Source of the DNA: Sphaerimonospora mesophila NBRC 14179 = JCM 3151
GTDB taxonomy: Bacteria > Actinomycetota > Actinomycetes > Streptosporangiales > Streptosporangiaceae
Assembly: GCA_001552515.1 (NCBI GenBank)
Contig: BCRI01000019.1
Span: 1 to 64,000, forward strand
Direction: 5' to 3'
DNA length: 64,000 bases
Below the pieces are notes generated by a model. It was not told the origin of the DNA. It ran no database searches and saw only the letters and a program-made list of their open reading frames with translations. Each line of letters starts with the position of its first letter. Positions within the stretch are counted from its first letter, which is position 1. Both the position numbers and the translations under genes were made by a program. This document shows positions 26,206-34,419 of the stretch, one piece after another.

Positions 26206-27228
26206 ATGCGTGGAGGACGGCCCGCAGGCAGGCACGCCCGAGCCCGAAAGGCCGGGTCCAGGAGCATCCGCCGGTTAGCCCTCGTGGGCGTCGCACTCAC
26301 CGTGATCACCTTTGGTGCCCCCACGGTGGCCGCCACCGCCGAACCCAAGCCGGATCTGAAGAAGCTCGCGGCGGAGGTCGAACGCCTCCACGAGGAGATC
26401 GAGAGCCTCGCCGAGCAGTACAACGGTGAGCGCGTGCGGCTCAAGGCCGCCCAGCGCTCCGCCGCCATCGCCAAGAAGAACCTCGCCAAGAGCGAGGCGG
26501 AACTGGCCGACCGCCGCCAGAAGGCGAGCGCGCTCGCGCAGAACTCCTATATGAACGGCGGCATCGGCCCGCTGCTCCCGATGGTCGGCGCCACCGACCC
26601 CGAGACCTACCTCGACCAGGCCTCCACCACCTATGCGCTGCAGATGCAGCAGGGTCAGGAGGTCACCGAGGTCACCAACGTCATGAAGGCCGCCGAGCGG
26701 GCCAAGGCCAGCGCCGCCGCCCGCCAGGCCGAGGTGAAGAAGCTGCTGTCCAGCCTCGAAACCCGCAAGGAAAAGATCAGGGGCCTGATCAGAAAGACCG
26801 AGAGCAGCCTCTACAGCAGGGTCGCCGGAAGCATCGGCGGCCGGGCGACCCGGATCTCGTTCCCCATCGTCGGCAACGGCAAGGCGGCCGAGGCCGCACG
26901 CTGGGCGCTGACCCAGCAGTTGAAGCCCTATGTCTGGGGCGCGGAAGGGCCCTCGTCCTACGACTGCTCCGGCCTGGTCATGGCGGCCTACCAGCGGGTC
27001 GGGATCAGCCTGCCGCACTACACCGGTGACCAGTGGACGGCGGGCGCGCACATCAACCGCGAAGACATGCGTCCGGGCGACCTCGTGTTCTTCTACAACG
27101 ACCTGCATCACGTCGGCATCTACATCGGCGGCGGCTACATGGTCCACGCGCCGCGCACCGGGGACGTCGTACGCGTCGCCAAGATCGCCGGTCGGCCGTT
27201 CGCGGGAGCCGTACGGATCGCGGACTGA
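26206..27228 (+). CDS. Secreted NlpC/P60 peptidoglycan hydrolase under c-di-AMP control
   Basis: 340 aa. A basic N-terminus and hydrophobic stretch (about residues 24-45, ending ATAEPKP) form a signal peptide. A long coiled coil follows (about 47-215, KKLAAEVERLHEEIESL onward). The C-terminal NlpC/P60 domain has catalytic Cys in YDCSGLV, His in LHHVGIYIG and a second polar His in MVHAPRTG, with the SYDCSG and PGDLVFF blocks intact. The layout is that of RipA-type gamma-D-Glu-mDAP endopeptidases that split peptidoglycan at division. GAGGAGAGGAG lies about 11 nt before the ATG. The last codons are the first unit of a 14-bp repeat. Confidence 0.93.
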   Translation: MRGGRPAGRHARARKAGSRSIRRLALVGVALTVITFGAPTVAATAEPKPDLKKLAAEVERLHEEIESLAEQYNGERVRLKAAQRSAAIAKKNLAKSEAELADRRQKASALAQNSYMNGGIGPLLPMVGATDPETYLDQASTTYALQMQQGQEVTEVTNVMKAAERAKASAAARQAEVKKLLSSLETRKEKIRGLIRKTESSLYSRVAGSIGGRATRISFPIVGNGKAAEAARWALTQQLKPYVWGAEGPSSYDCSGLVMAAYQRVGISLPHYTGDQWTAGAHINREDMRPGDLVFFYNDLHHVGIYIGGGYMVHAPRTGDVVRVAKIAGRPFAGAVRIAD

Positions 27229-27300
27229 GCATCGCGGACTGAGCATCTCAGGCTGAGCATCGCGGACTGAGCATCTCAGGCTGTGCATCGCGGACTGAGC
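27217..27300. repeat. 14-bp tandem repeat through a stop codon, 6 copies
   Basis: Units ATCGCGGACTGAGC alternate with ATCTCAGGCTGAGC-like variants. The first unit encodes the final Ile-Ala-Asp and stop of the NlpC/P60 gene, so each further copy is an added stop-containing tail. Confidence 0.88.
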
Positions 27301-27468
27301 ATCGGGACGGCTCCCCCGACCGAGGCGGACACGCACCGGGAACACCCGGCCCGTACGTCGAAGCGTCGTTCGCCGATTCGGTGCGACGTCGCCGGGAACC
27401 GACTATGAAGACCGGGGCGCGCTCAGCGCGTCCCGGCCGACCGTTGCGCTCTCGTGAGAGGAGCCGCG

Positions 27469-28506
27469 ATGACGAGGGCCTTCGCGCTGTGGGGCGGTGG
27501 GAGCCTGGGGGCCGTCCAGGTGGGCATGCTCCGCGCACTGACGGCGCACGGGGTGCGCGCCGACATGGTGGTGGGCGCCTCGGTGGGCGCGCTCAACGGC
27601 GCCTACTACGCGGCCCACCCCGATGCCGAGGGCGTCGAGGAGCTAGCCCGCCTGTGGCTCACGGTGAGCAGCCACGACGTGTATCCGCTCAGCAGGCAGG
27701 AGGCGCTGCGCAGCCTGGCGGACAACCTTCCCTTCCATCCGCTGCGTGGCGCGCTGCGGGCGATCGGCACGCTGAACTACACCTTCCCGTTCAACCCCGT
27801 GACCGTCCTCGGCACGGCACTAGGCACCCGCAACCACCTGTTCGACAACAACGCGCTGCGCCGGTTCCTGGAACGCTTCATCTCGTTCGAGTACCTGGAG
27901 GACACCCGGCTCCCGCTGTTGGTGCTGACGACCGACGTCCTCAGCGGGCGGGCCGCCGTGCTGTCGCACGGACCCGTGCTTCCCGCGCTGCTGGCCAGCA
28001 CCGCCATTCCCGCGCTCTATCCCAATGTGCGGATCGGCGACCGCATTCTGATGGACGGCGGCGTGGCCGACCAGACCGTCCTGGATCTGGCCGTCAACGC
28101 GGGCGCCGACGAGGTGTACCTGTTCGCGCCCGGCTTCTCCTGCCATCTGCCCGCGCCGCCGTCCACCGCCATCGCGATGGCCCTGCACGGCTACAACCTG
28201 CTGAGCGAGCAGCGCATCAGCGCCTCCATCAGGCACAACCGGCGTCGTACGACGATGCACGTGCTCCCGCCGCTGTGCCCGGTCGAGGTGCTGCCGATAG
28301 ATTTCCGCCAGACGGCCGACCTGATCGAGCGCGCCACCCAGGCGACCCTGCACTGGCTCCACAGCCATGAACCGAAACCGGGCGTCGCACGATATCTGTC
28401 CGATCCCGTGGCCGACGAGGAGCATCCGCTCCATGTGGAGCCGGCCGCGCCCGTTCCCTCGACCGGCGGGCGCACCCGCCGCCGACCGATCGGATCAACC
28501 GATTAG
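27469..28506 (+). CDS. Patatin-like phospholipase (RssA family)
   Basis: 345 aa from the ATG at 27469, with GAGAGGAG 6-7 nt upstream; a GTG 15 bp earlier has none. It shows the oxyanion loop GGGSLGAVQVGML, the nucleophile elbow GASVGALNG (catalytic Ser) and the catalytic Asp in MDGGVADQ. Such cytoplasmic or membrane-associated hydrolases cleave phospholipid or acyl esters. There is no signal peptide. The C-terminal 60 residues are basic and Pro-rich. It is not obviously in an operon with the hydrolase upstream, separated by the 14-bp repeat array. Confidence 0.88.
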   Translation: MTRAFALWGGGSLGAVQVGMLRALTAHGVRADMVVGASVGALNGAYYAAHPDAEGVEELARLWLTVSSHDVYPLSRQEALRSLADNLPFHPLRGALRAIGTLNYTFPFNPVTVLGTALGTRNHLFDNNALRRFLERFISFEYLEDTRLPLLVLTTDVLSGRAAVLSHGPVLPALLASTAIPALYPNVRIGDRILMDGGVADQTVLDLAVNAGADEVYLFAPGFSCHLPAPPSTAIAMALHGYNLLSEQRISASIRHNRRRTTMHVLPPLCPVEVLPIDFRQTADLIERATQATLHWLHSHEPKPGVARYLSDPVADEEHPLHVEPAAPVPSTGGRTRRRPIGSTD

Positions 28507-28547
28507 ACCAACCGCTTGGAGAGTGGTCCGAGGCATACGCCGGGAGA

Positions 28548-28796
28548 TCAGATCAGGCGGCGGCGGGCCGCCCAGGCGACCGCCTCGATCGCCGTCTCCA
28601 CGCCGATCCTGTCGCAGATGCCGCGCAGGCGCCGCCGTACGGTCCGACCGCTCACGTCCAGACGGCGGCCCACCCGATCGGCGCTGACGCCCTTGGCGAG
28701 CTCGGCGAGAAGCAGCAGATCGTCGTCGGTGAGACCGGCACGGTCCAGGTCCGAGGCGAGATTGTCACCTCGGGAGACGACGTCGGGAAACCCCAT
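28548..28796 (-). CDS. Small helix-turn-helix protein
   Basis: 82 aa from the ATG at 28796 (MGFPDVVSRGDN), preceded by GGGAGGGG. The region LLLLAELAKGVSADRVGRRLDVSGRTVRRRLRGICDRIG is a LuxR-type (GerE) helix-turn-helix with almost nothing before or after it. There is no receiver or ligand domain, so it may act as a small regulator or dimer partner. The signal is unknown. It lies 120 bp downstream of coaX on the same strand and could be its last operon member. Confidence 0.8.
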   Translation of the reverse strand: MGFPDVVSRGDNLASDLDRAGLTDDDLLLLAELAKGVSADRVGRRLDVSGRTVRRRLRGICDRIGVETAIEAVAWAARRRLI

Positions 28797-28917
28797 CGCC
28801 TGCCCCTCCCTACGATGACGAATGGCCGACCCACCCTCCACGGGTAGGTAAACACCTCCCACGAAACTCGTCAAGTGTCGAAGCGCACGCCCGCCCTTCG
28901 CCGCGCTTCTCCGGGTT

Positions 28918-29700
28918 TCACGAGGTGTTACGGGCATAGACCAGGCGGAGTCCGATCAGTGTGAGCCAGGGTTCGTGTACGTCGATCGTGCGGGCCTCGT
29001 CGACGACCAGCGGGGCGCCGGTGCCGGTGGCCACCACAGTGACGTCGTCGGGGTCGGCGGCGAGCTCCGCCGTCATCCGGTCCACGATGCCGTCGACCAG
29101 CCCGGCGAAACCGTAGATTATGCCGGACTGCACCGCCTCCACCGCGTTCTTGGCGATCACTGACCGCGGCCGGATCAGCTCGACCTTGTGAAGTTGCGCC
29201 CCGGCCTCGGCGAGCGCGTCCACCGAGATCTCCAGGCCGGGGGCGGTGACGGCGCCGATGTACTCGCCCCGCCCCGACACCGCGTCGAACGACGTCGCCG
29301 TGCCGAAGTCCACGATCACGCACGGCCCGCCGTACAGGGTGGCGGCCGCGAGCGCGTTCACGATCCGGTCGCTGCCGACCTCCTTGGGATTGTCCATCCG
29401 CACCGGGACACCGGTGCGCACACCGGGCTCGACGACCACGGTCGTGACGTCACCGAAGTAGCGGCGCGACATCTCCCGCATCTCGTTGAGCACCGACGGA
29501 ACCGTCGAGCAGATCGCGATGCCGCCGATGTCGGCGTCCTTGAGGATCGGCGACTGCCCGAGCAGGCCCTGCAGCACGACGGCGATCTCGTCCGCCGTGC
29601 GGCGGGGATCGGTCGCGATGCGCCAGTGCTCGATCACCTCTTCACCCTCGAACAGGCCAAGCACCGTGTGGGTGTTGCTGACGTCGATGGTGAGCAGCAT
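28918..29700 (-). CDS. coaX: Type III pantothenate kinase
   Basis: 260 aa from MLLTIDVSNTH; the longer reading upstream overlaps nadBC. It phosphorylates pantothenate, the first step to CoA. The ASKHA-fold blocks are recognisable: phosphate loop at residues 6-11, SDRIVNALAA, VDFGTATSFDAV, PGLEISVDAL and ATGTGAPLVVDE. Two glycines usual in the family are changed: the DxGNTH loop reads DVSNTH (Ser8), and the ATGG loop reads ATGTG. The rest is intact, so the enzyme is probably active. It starts 7 bp after the nadBC stop, in the NAD/CoA operon. Confidence 0.93.
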   Translation of the reverse strand: MLLTIDVSNTHTVLGLFEGEEVIEHWRIATDPRRTADEIAVVLQGLLGQSPILKDADIGGIAICSTVPSVLNEMREMSRRYFGDVTTVVVEPGVRTGVPVRMDNPKEVGSDRIVNALAAATLYGGPCVIVDFGTATSFDAVSGRGEYIGAVTAPGLEISVDALAEAGAQLHKVELIRPRSVIAKNAVEAVQSGIIYGFAGLVDGIVDRMTAELAADPDDVTVVATGTGAPLVVDEARTIDVHEPWLTLIGLRLVYARNTS

Positions 29701-29707
29701 GCCCCGA

Positions 29708-32269
29708 TTATGCACCACGAAGATCCAGTCCGATGTCCAGTGCCGGTGCCGAATGCGTCAACGCCCCGACCGCCAGGTAGTCGACCCCGGTGTTCGCCAC
29801 GGCGCGCGCCGTGTCCAGGGTGAGCCCACCGCTCGACTCCAGCCGCGCTCGTCCGTTCACCAGACGTACGGCCCGGGCGAGCTGTTCGACCGTGAAGTTG
29901 TCGAGGAGGATCTCGTCGGCCCCCTCGGCCAGGACCGGCTCGATCTGGTCGAGGCGATCCACCTCGACCTCGATCGGCAGGCCGGGGAAGGCCTGCCGTA
30001 CGGCACGGAACGCCTCGGCGACCCCGCCCGCTGCCACGACGTGGTTGTCCTTGATCAGCGCGGCGTCGTAGAGGCCCATGCGGTGGTTGACCCCGCCACC
30101 GCAGCGCACCGCGTACTTCTCCAGCGCACGCAGACCGGGCAGCGTCTTGCGGCTGTCGCGCACCCGCGCCCCCGTGCCGGCCACGGCGTCCACCCAGCGC
30201 CGGGTGAGGGTGGCGATCCCGGACAGGTGGGTGAGGAAGTTCAGCACGGTCCGCTCCAGCGTGAGCAGGTCGGCCACCGGGCCGTGCACCGTCATGAGGA
30301 CGTCGCCGGGCCCCACCCGGTCGCCGTCGGCCACGCGCCGTTCGATCGTCACGGGCCCGGTGGCCTGGCGGAAGACGGCCTCGGCGATCGGCAGGCCGGC
30401 CACCACACCCGCCTTGCGTGCGACCACGTCGGCCACGGCCGTCTGCCCGGCCGGGATGGTGGCCGCCGAGGTCACGTCCTGTCCGCCCGCGAGGTCTTCG
30501 GCCAGCGCGGTGCGCACGAGGTCGCGCAGCCGGTCGGGATCGATGCCGAGCCCGGTCAGCTCGGTCCCGAGCGGGGCCTCCGGTTCCGTACGCCCCGGCT
30601 GCTCTGCCTGCTCAGGCTGCTCGGGCTGCTCCGTGTGGGGCGCGTACCGCATGGTCAGTCCTTTCGCTCCCAGGACGATGTCGATGTGCGACCGCCAGCG
30701 GTCGTCGTCGCGGTCGGGGTGGTCCTCACGCCAGTGCGAGCCGCGGGTCTCCTCGCGTCCCGCGGCTGCGGCCACCAGGGCGGACGCCACGGTCATGAGG
30801 TTGGTCGCCTCCCACGACTCGGTGCGTGGCTCGACCGCGACGGGCGTCCACCTGGCGTCCCCGAGGGCACGGGCGACCTCGGCGAGGCTTCGCGCGCTGC
30901 GCAGCACGCCCGCCCCCCGGCTCATGTGGTTCTGGAGCCTCGGCCGGGTGCGCGGATCGACCAGCCCTTCCGGCCGATCGTCATGCTCTACGGGCTCGCC
31001 CGGCGACAGGTCCCGTACGGCGAGCTCGCAGGCGATGCGCTCGGCGAAGACGAGCCCCTCGAGCAGGGAGTTGGAGGCGAGCCGGTTCGCGCCGTGCACG
31101 CCGGTGCAGGCGACCTCGCCGCAGGCGTACAAACCGGGGACGCTGGTCCGGCCGGACAGGTCGGTGCGCACGCCGCCGCTCGCGTAGTGGGCGGCGGGCG
31201 CGACCGGGATCGGCCGCTCGACCGGATCGATGCCGTGCTCGCGGCAGACCGCCAGGATCGTGGGGAACCTGACCCGCCACTTCTCCTCGCCGAAGTGCGT
31301 GGCGTCCAGGTAGACGTGATCGGCGCCGGTCTCCCGCATCTTCCTGGTGATGGCCTTGGCGACCACGTCGCGCGGCGCGAGATCGGCCAGCTCGTGCACG
31401 TCGCGCATGAACCGGTCGCCCGCGGCGTCCACGAGCACCGCGCCCTCGCCCCTGACCGCCTCGGAGACGAGCGGCTGCTGGCCGGTCGAATCCTCGCCGA
31501 GCCACAGCACGGTCGGGTGGAACTGCACGAACTCCAGGTCGCGTATCACTGCGCCCGCTCTCAGGGCGAGCGCGACGCCGTCGCCGGTGGAGACGGGCGG
31601 GTTCGTGGTCGCGGCGTAGATCTGGCCCATGCCGCCGCTGGCCAGGATCACGGCCCCGGCGCGTACCGCGCCCACGCCGTCTCCGGCGCCCTCGCCCATG
31701 ACATGGAGGGTGACCCCGCACGCGTGACCGGCCGCGTCGAGGAGCACGTCGAGGGCGAGCGCGTGCTCGATGACCTCGATCCTGGGCTCGGCCAGCACGG
31801 CCTCGACCAGCGCACGCTGCACCTCGGCGCCGGTCGCGTCGCCGCCCGCGTGCACGATGCGGTTGCGCCGGTGTCCGCCCTCGCGGGTCAGCTGAAGCTG
31901 CCCGTCGGTGTCCCGATCGAATCGGGCGCCGTGGTCGATGAGCCGCTTGAGCGCGTCGGGGCCCTCCGTGACGAGGATCCGTACGGCGTCCTCGTCGCAG
32001 AGTCCGGCGCCGGCGACGAGGGTGTCGTTGAGATGCTCGTCCGGGGTGTCCTCGGGGTCGAGGACCGCGGCGATGCCGCCCTGGGCCCATCGGGTGGACC
32101 CGGCGGAGAGCGCGTCCTTGGTGACGACGAGCACTCGTCCGGCGGGGGTCAGCTCGGTGTAGCGCAGGGCCACGGTGAGGCCCGCGATGCCGGACCCGAC
32201 GACTACCGCGTCGGCGTGCACGCTCCATCCGGGAGCAGGGGCAGTGAGCTTCCTCGGAATCGCCACCAT
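29708..32269 (-). CDS. nadBC: Fused L-aspartate oxidase and quinolinate phosphoribosyltransferase
   Basis: 853 aa in one open frame. Residues 1-540 are NadB: FAD dinucleotide-binding VVVGSGIAGL, STRWAQGGIA, active-site EGGHRRNR and HYASGGVRTD, and GVHGANRLASNSLLEGL. Residues about 573-853 are NadC: RDSRKTLPGLRALEKYAV, GGGVNHRMGLYDAALIKDNH and ESSGGLTLDT. Between them is a 28-residue acidic linker of EQP-like repeats. NadB makes iminoaspartate and NadC makes nicotinate mononucleotide from quinolinate. NadA, which works between them, is not in the window. These enzymes are usually separate proteins. Confidence 0.93.
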   Translation of the reverse strand: MVAIPRKLTAPAPGWSVHADAVVVGSGIAGLTVALRYTELTPAGRVLVVTKDALSAGSTRWAQGGIAAVLDPEDTPDEHLNDTLVAGAGLCDEDAVRILVTEGPDALKRLIDHGARFDRDTDGQLQLTREGGHRRNRIVHAGGDATGAEVQRALVEAVLAEPRIEVIEHALALDVLLDAAGHACGVTLHVMGEGAGDGVGAVRAGAVILASGGMGQIYAATTNPPVSTGDGVALALRAGAVIRDLEFVQFHPTVLWLGEDSTGQQPLVSEAVRGEGAVLVDAAGDRFMRDVHELADLAPRDVVAKAITRKMRETGADHVYLDATHFGEEKWRVRFPTILAVCREHGIDPVERPIPVAPAAHYASGGVRTDLSGRTSVPGLYACGEVACTGVHGANRLASNSLLEGLVFAERIACELAVRDLSPGEPVEHDDRPEGLVDPRTRPRLQNHMSRGAGVLRSARSLAEVARALGDARWTPVAVEPRTESWEATNLMTVASALVAAAAGREETRGSHWREDHPDRDDDRWRSHIDIVLGAKGLTMRYAPHTEQPEQPEQAEQPGRTEPEAPLGTELTGLGIDPDRLRDLVRTALAEDLAGGQDVTSAATIPAGQTAVADVVARKAGVVAGLPIAEAVFRQATGPVTIERRVADGDRVGPGDVLMTVHGPVADLLTLERTVLNFLTHLSGIATLTRRWVDAVAGTGARVRDSRKTLPGLRALEKYAVRCGGGVNHRMGLYDAALIKDNHVVAAGGVAEAFRAVRQAFPGLPIEVEVDRLDQIEPVLAEGADEILLDNFTVEQLARAVRLVNGRARLESSGGLTLDTARAVANTGVDYLAVGALTHSAPALDIGLDLRGA

Positions 32270-32445
32270 GCGGGGGTTCCCCTTTCGTCAGTATGACGAT
32301 AACGCCCCCATCGCGGTGATGCGTCCCCGCCCCGCCCCTTTCGATCAGTCGCGCTTTCCCGAAACGACCACTTTCCTGATCAGACCGCTTCTCCGGTCGG
32401 CTTGCCTTTCCGGTAAGCCGCTTTTCCCGTCAGTCACACCGGTCA

Positions 32446-32535
32446 GACGCTTCCGATCAGTCGCTTTCCGATCGGCCGCTTTCCGATCGGCCACTTTCCG
32501 ATCGGCCACTTTCCGATCGGCCGCTTTCCGATCAG
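32446..32535. repeat. 15-bp tandem repeat at the panC stop, 6 copies
   Basis: Units CCGCTTTCCGATCGG with small changes run up to and into the panC stop codon at 32532-32534. Older, diverged copies can be traced back to about 32345, so most of the nadBC-panC gap is repeat-derived. Confidence 0.88.
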
Positions 32536-33389
32536 CCGGACAGCCGGATCACGACGTTGTCGATCAGGCGTGTGGTGCCGACCCTGGCCGCCACCGCGAG
32601 CACGGCCTCGCCCCGGTGGTCGTCGCCGACGTCGGTGAACGTGGCGGGATCGGCCAGCACCAGGTAGTCGAGCACGAGGGGCGGCTCCGCCCGGGCCCCC
32701 TCGGCCAGTACGGCGCCGGCCGCGCGGAGGACCTCCTTCGGCGTGCCGTACGTGGCGCCCTCGCGGAGCGCTCGCGACAGGGCGAGGGCGGTGGTCCGCT
32801 CGTCCGGGGAGAGATAGCGGTTGCGGCTGGACAGCGCGAGGCCGTCGGGTTCGCGCAGGGTCGGTCCGGCGACGACGGAGACCGGCACGTTCAGGTCGGC
32901 GACCATCCGACGGATGAGCGCGAGTTGCTGGGCGTCCTTCTGCCCGAAGACCGCCACATCCGGCCGGACCAGGTTGAACAGCTTGAGCACGACGGTCAGC
33001 ACGCCGTCGAAGTGGTCCGGACGGAAGGCGCCCTCGACGATCGTGCCCATGTGCCCGGCGGACACACCGACCTGTCGGTCGGGCAGGTACAGATCGTCGG
33101 CCGACGGTGCGAAGACGACCGAGACGTTCTCCTCGGCGCATGCCGCCAGGTCCGCCTCGAAAGTCCGGGGATATCGGGAAAAATCCTCACCTGGGGCGAA
33201 CTGTAGGGGATTGACGAAAACGCTCACCACCACGTGATCGGCATGCTCGTGCGCCAGCCGGATCAGCGACCGATGGCCCTCGTGCAGCGCCCCCATCGTG
33301 GGAACCAGGGCGACCCTGCCACCGGCGTGCTCCCTCGCCTTCATGGCCTCGGCGAGTTCCGCCAGGGTGCCCGCGACGGTCAAGTCCAT
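32532..33389 (-). CDS. panC: Pantothenate synthetase
   Basis: 285 aa. Joins pantoate and beta-alanine with ATP. The adenylate-binding MGALHEGH (HIGH-like), QFAPGEDFSRYPR, GQKDAQQLALIRRM and SSRN (KMSKS-like) motifs are present. The ATG at 33389 lies inside the end of the upstream DUF2520 gene (10-bp overlap), with GGGAGGG before it, showing translational coupling. The product feeds CoaX in the same gene group. Confidence 0.95.
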   Translation of the reverse strand: MDLTVAGTLAELAEAMKAREHAGGRVALVPTMGALHEGHRSLIRLAHEHADHVVVSVFVNPLQFAPGEDFSRYPRTFEADLAACAEENVSVVFAPSADDLYLPDRQVGVSAGHMGTIVEGAFRPDHFDGVLTVVLKLFNLVRPDVAVFGQKDAQQLALIRRMVADLNVPVSVVAGPTLREPDGLALSSRNRYLSPDERTTALALSRALREGATYGTPKEVLRAAGAVLAEGARAEPPLVLDYLVLADPATFTDVGDDHRGEAVLAVAARVGTTRLIDNVVIRLSG

Positions 33390-34270
33390 ACATTCCCTCC
33401 CAGCGCGTCCAGGAGGCGCTCGGCCGTCTCGGGCTTGAGCAGCCCGGCGGCCAGCGCCCGGTCCGCGGTGAGCCTAGCGAGGGCCACATAGGCGTCCGCG
33501 GCCTCGGGGGCGGCCAGGATGAGCGCGTCGACATGTTTTCGCACCGTTCCCGCGTCGCCGCGCACCACCGGCCCGGTCAGCCCGCTGATGCCCAGGCGCA
33601 GCACGTTGTCCAGCGCCGCGCCGAGCAGCGGGCCGAGCATCCGCCCGGGATGCTCGACACCGATCTTCGAAAGCAGCTCCTGCGACTCGGCGATCAACGT
33701 GACCATATGGTTGGCGGCATTGGCCAGGGCGGCGTGATAGAGGGCGCGATCGGACTCCGCGATCCAGACGGGCTCACCCCCCATCTCGATCACGAGTGCC
33801 TCGGCCACGGGGCGCAGCACGAGCGGGGCGGTCACCCCGAAGGAGCATCCGTTCAGCTTGGTGAGATCGTCGTCGCGACCGGTGAACGTCATCACCGGAT
33901 GCAGCGCCAGGGGCAGCGCGCCCGCTTCGGCCGCCGGGTCCAGCACGGCCAGGCCGTACGCGCCGCTGGCGTGGACGAGCAGCTTGCCGCGCAGGTCGGC
34001 GCCGGTGGCGGCCAGACCGGAGACCAGTTCGGGGAGCACGTCGTCGGGCACGGTGAGCAGCACGATCTCGGCCTGCCGGATCACCTCCTCCGGCCTGCTC
34101 AACTCCACGCCGAGCCGCTCGGCCGCCTGCCGGCGGGACGCGTCGGAGACCCCGCTCGCGGCCACCACCCGATGTCCGGCGAGCCGGAGCGCGGCGCCCA
34201 GCACCGAACCGACCCGTCCCGCGCCGAGCACTCCCACGGCGAGCCGTCCCGGGCGGTCGCTTGTCTCCAT
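33380..34270 (-). CDS. Rossmann-fold DUF2520 oxidoreductase, panC-coupled
   Basis: 296 aa from the ATG at 34270 (METSDRPGRLAVGVLGAGRVG), with GGAGGGGAGG upstream. The N-terminal NADP-type Rossmann domain (GVLGAGRVGS) is followed by a DUF2520 helical domain (ALYHAALANAANHMVTL, then GLTGPVVRGD). It resembles 6-phosphogluconate/ketopantoate-reductase-like dehydrogenases. The 10-bp overlap with panC suggests a step in pantothenate synthesis, perhaps ketopantoate reduction, since no panE is seen. That is context inference. Confidence 0.85.
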   Translation of the reverse strand: METSDRPGRLAVGVLGAGRVGSVLGAALRLAGHRVVAASGVSDASRRQAAERLGVELSRPEEVIRQAEIVLLTVPDDVLPELVSGLAATGADLRGKLLVHASGAYGLAVLDPAAEAGALPLALHPVMTFTGRDDDLTKLNGCSFGVTAPLVLRPVAEALVIEMGGEPVWIAESDRALYHAALANAANHMVTLIAESQELLSKIGVEHPGRMLGPLLGAALDNVLRLGISGLTGPVVRGDAGTVRKHVDALILAAPEAADAYVALARLTADRALAAGLLKPETAERLLDALGGNVWT

Positions 34271-34419
34271 GAGGCCTCCCCTCCGCCCCGCCCAGCGTAG
34301 CCGTGCGGGGCTGCCCGGCCTTGACCCATGGTCCGATTTTGTCCCACTTCCCCCTGCACTATGTTGAGCCACGAGTACGAAGGTGACTACTTTTCGTCAT
34401 CTTCCACGGCCTGGGTAAC

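Noticed and set aside
29486-32296. 936-aa plus-strand open frame opposite coaX and nadBC
   Set aside because: Shadow frame; both minus-strand genes have full motif sets.
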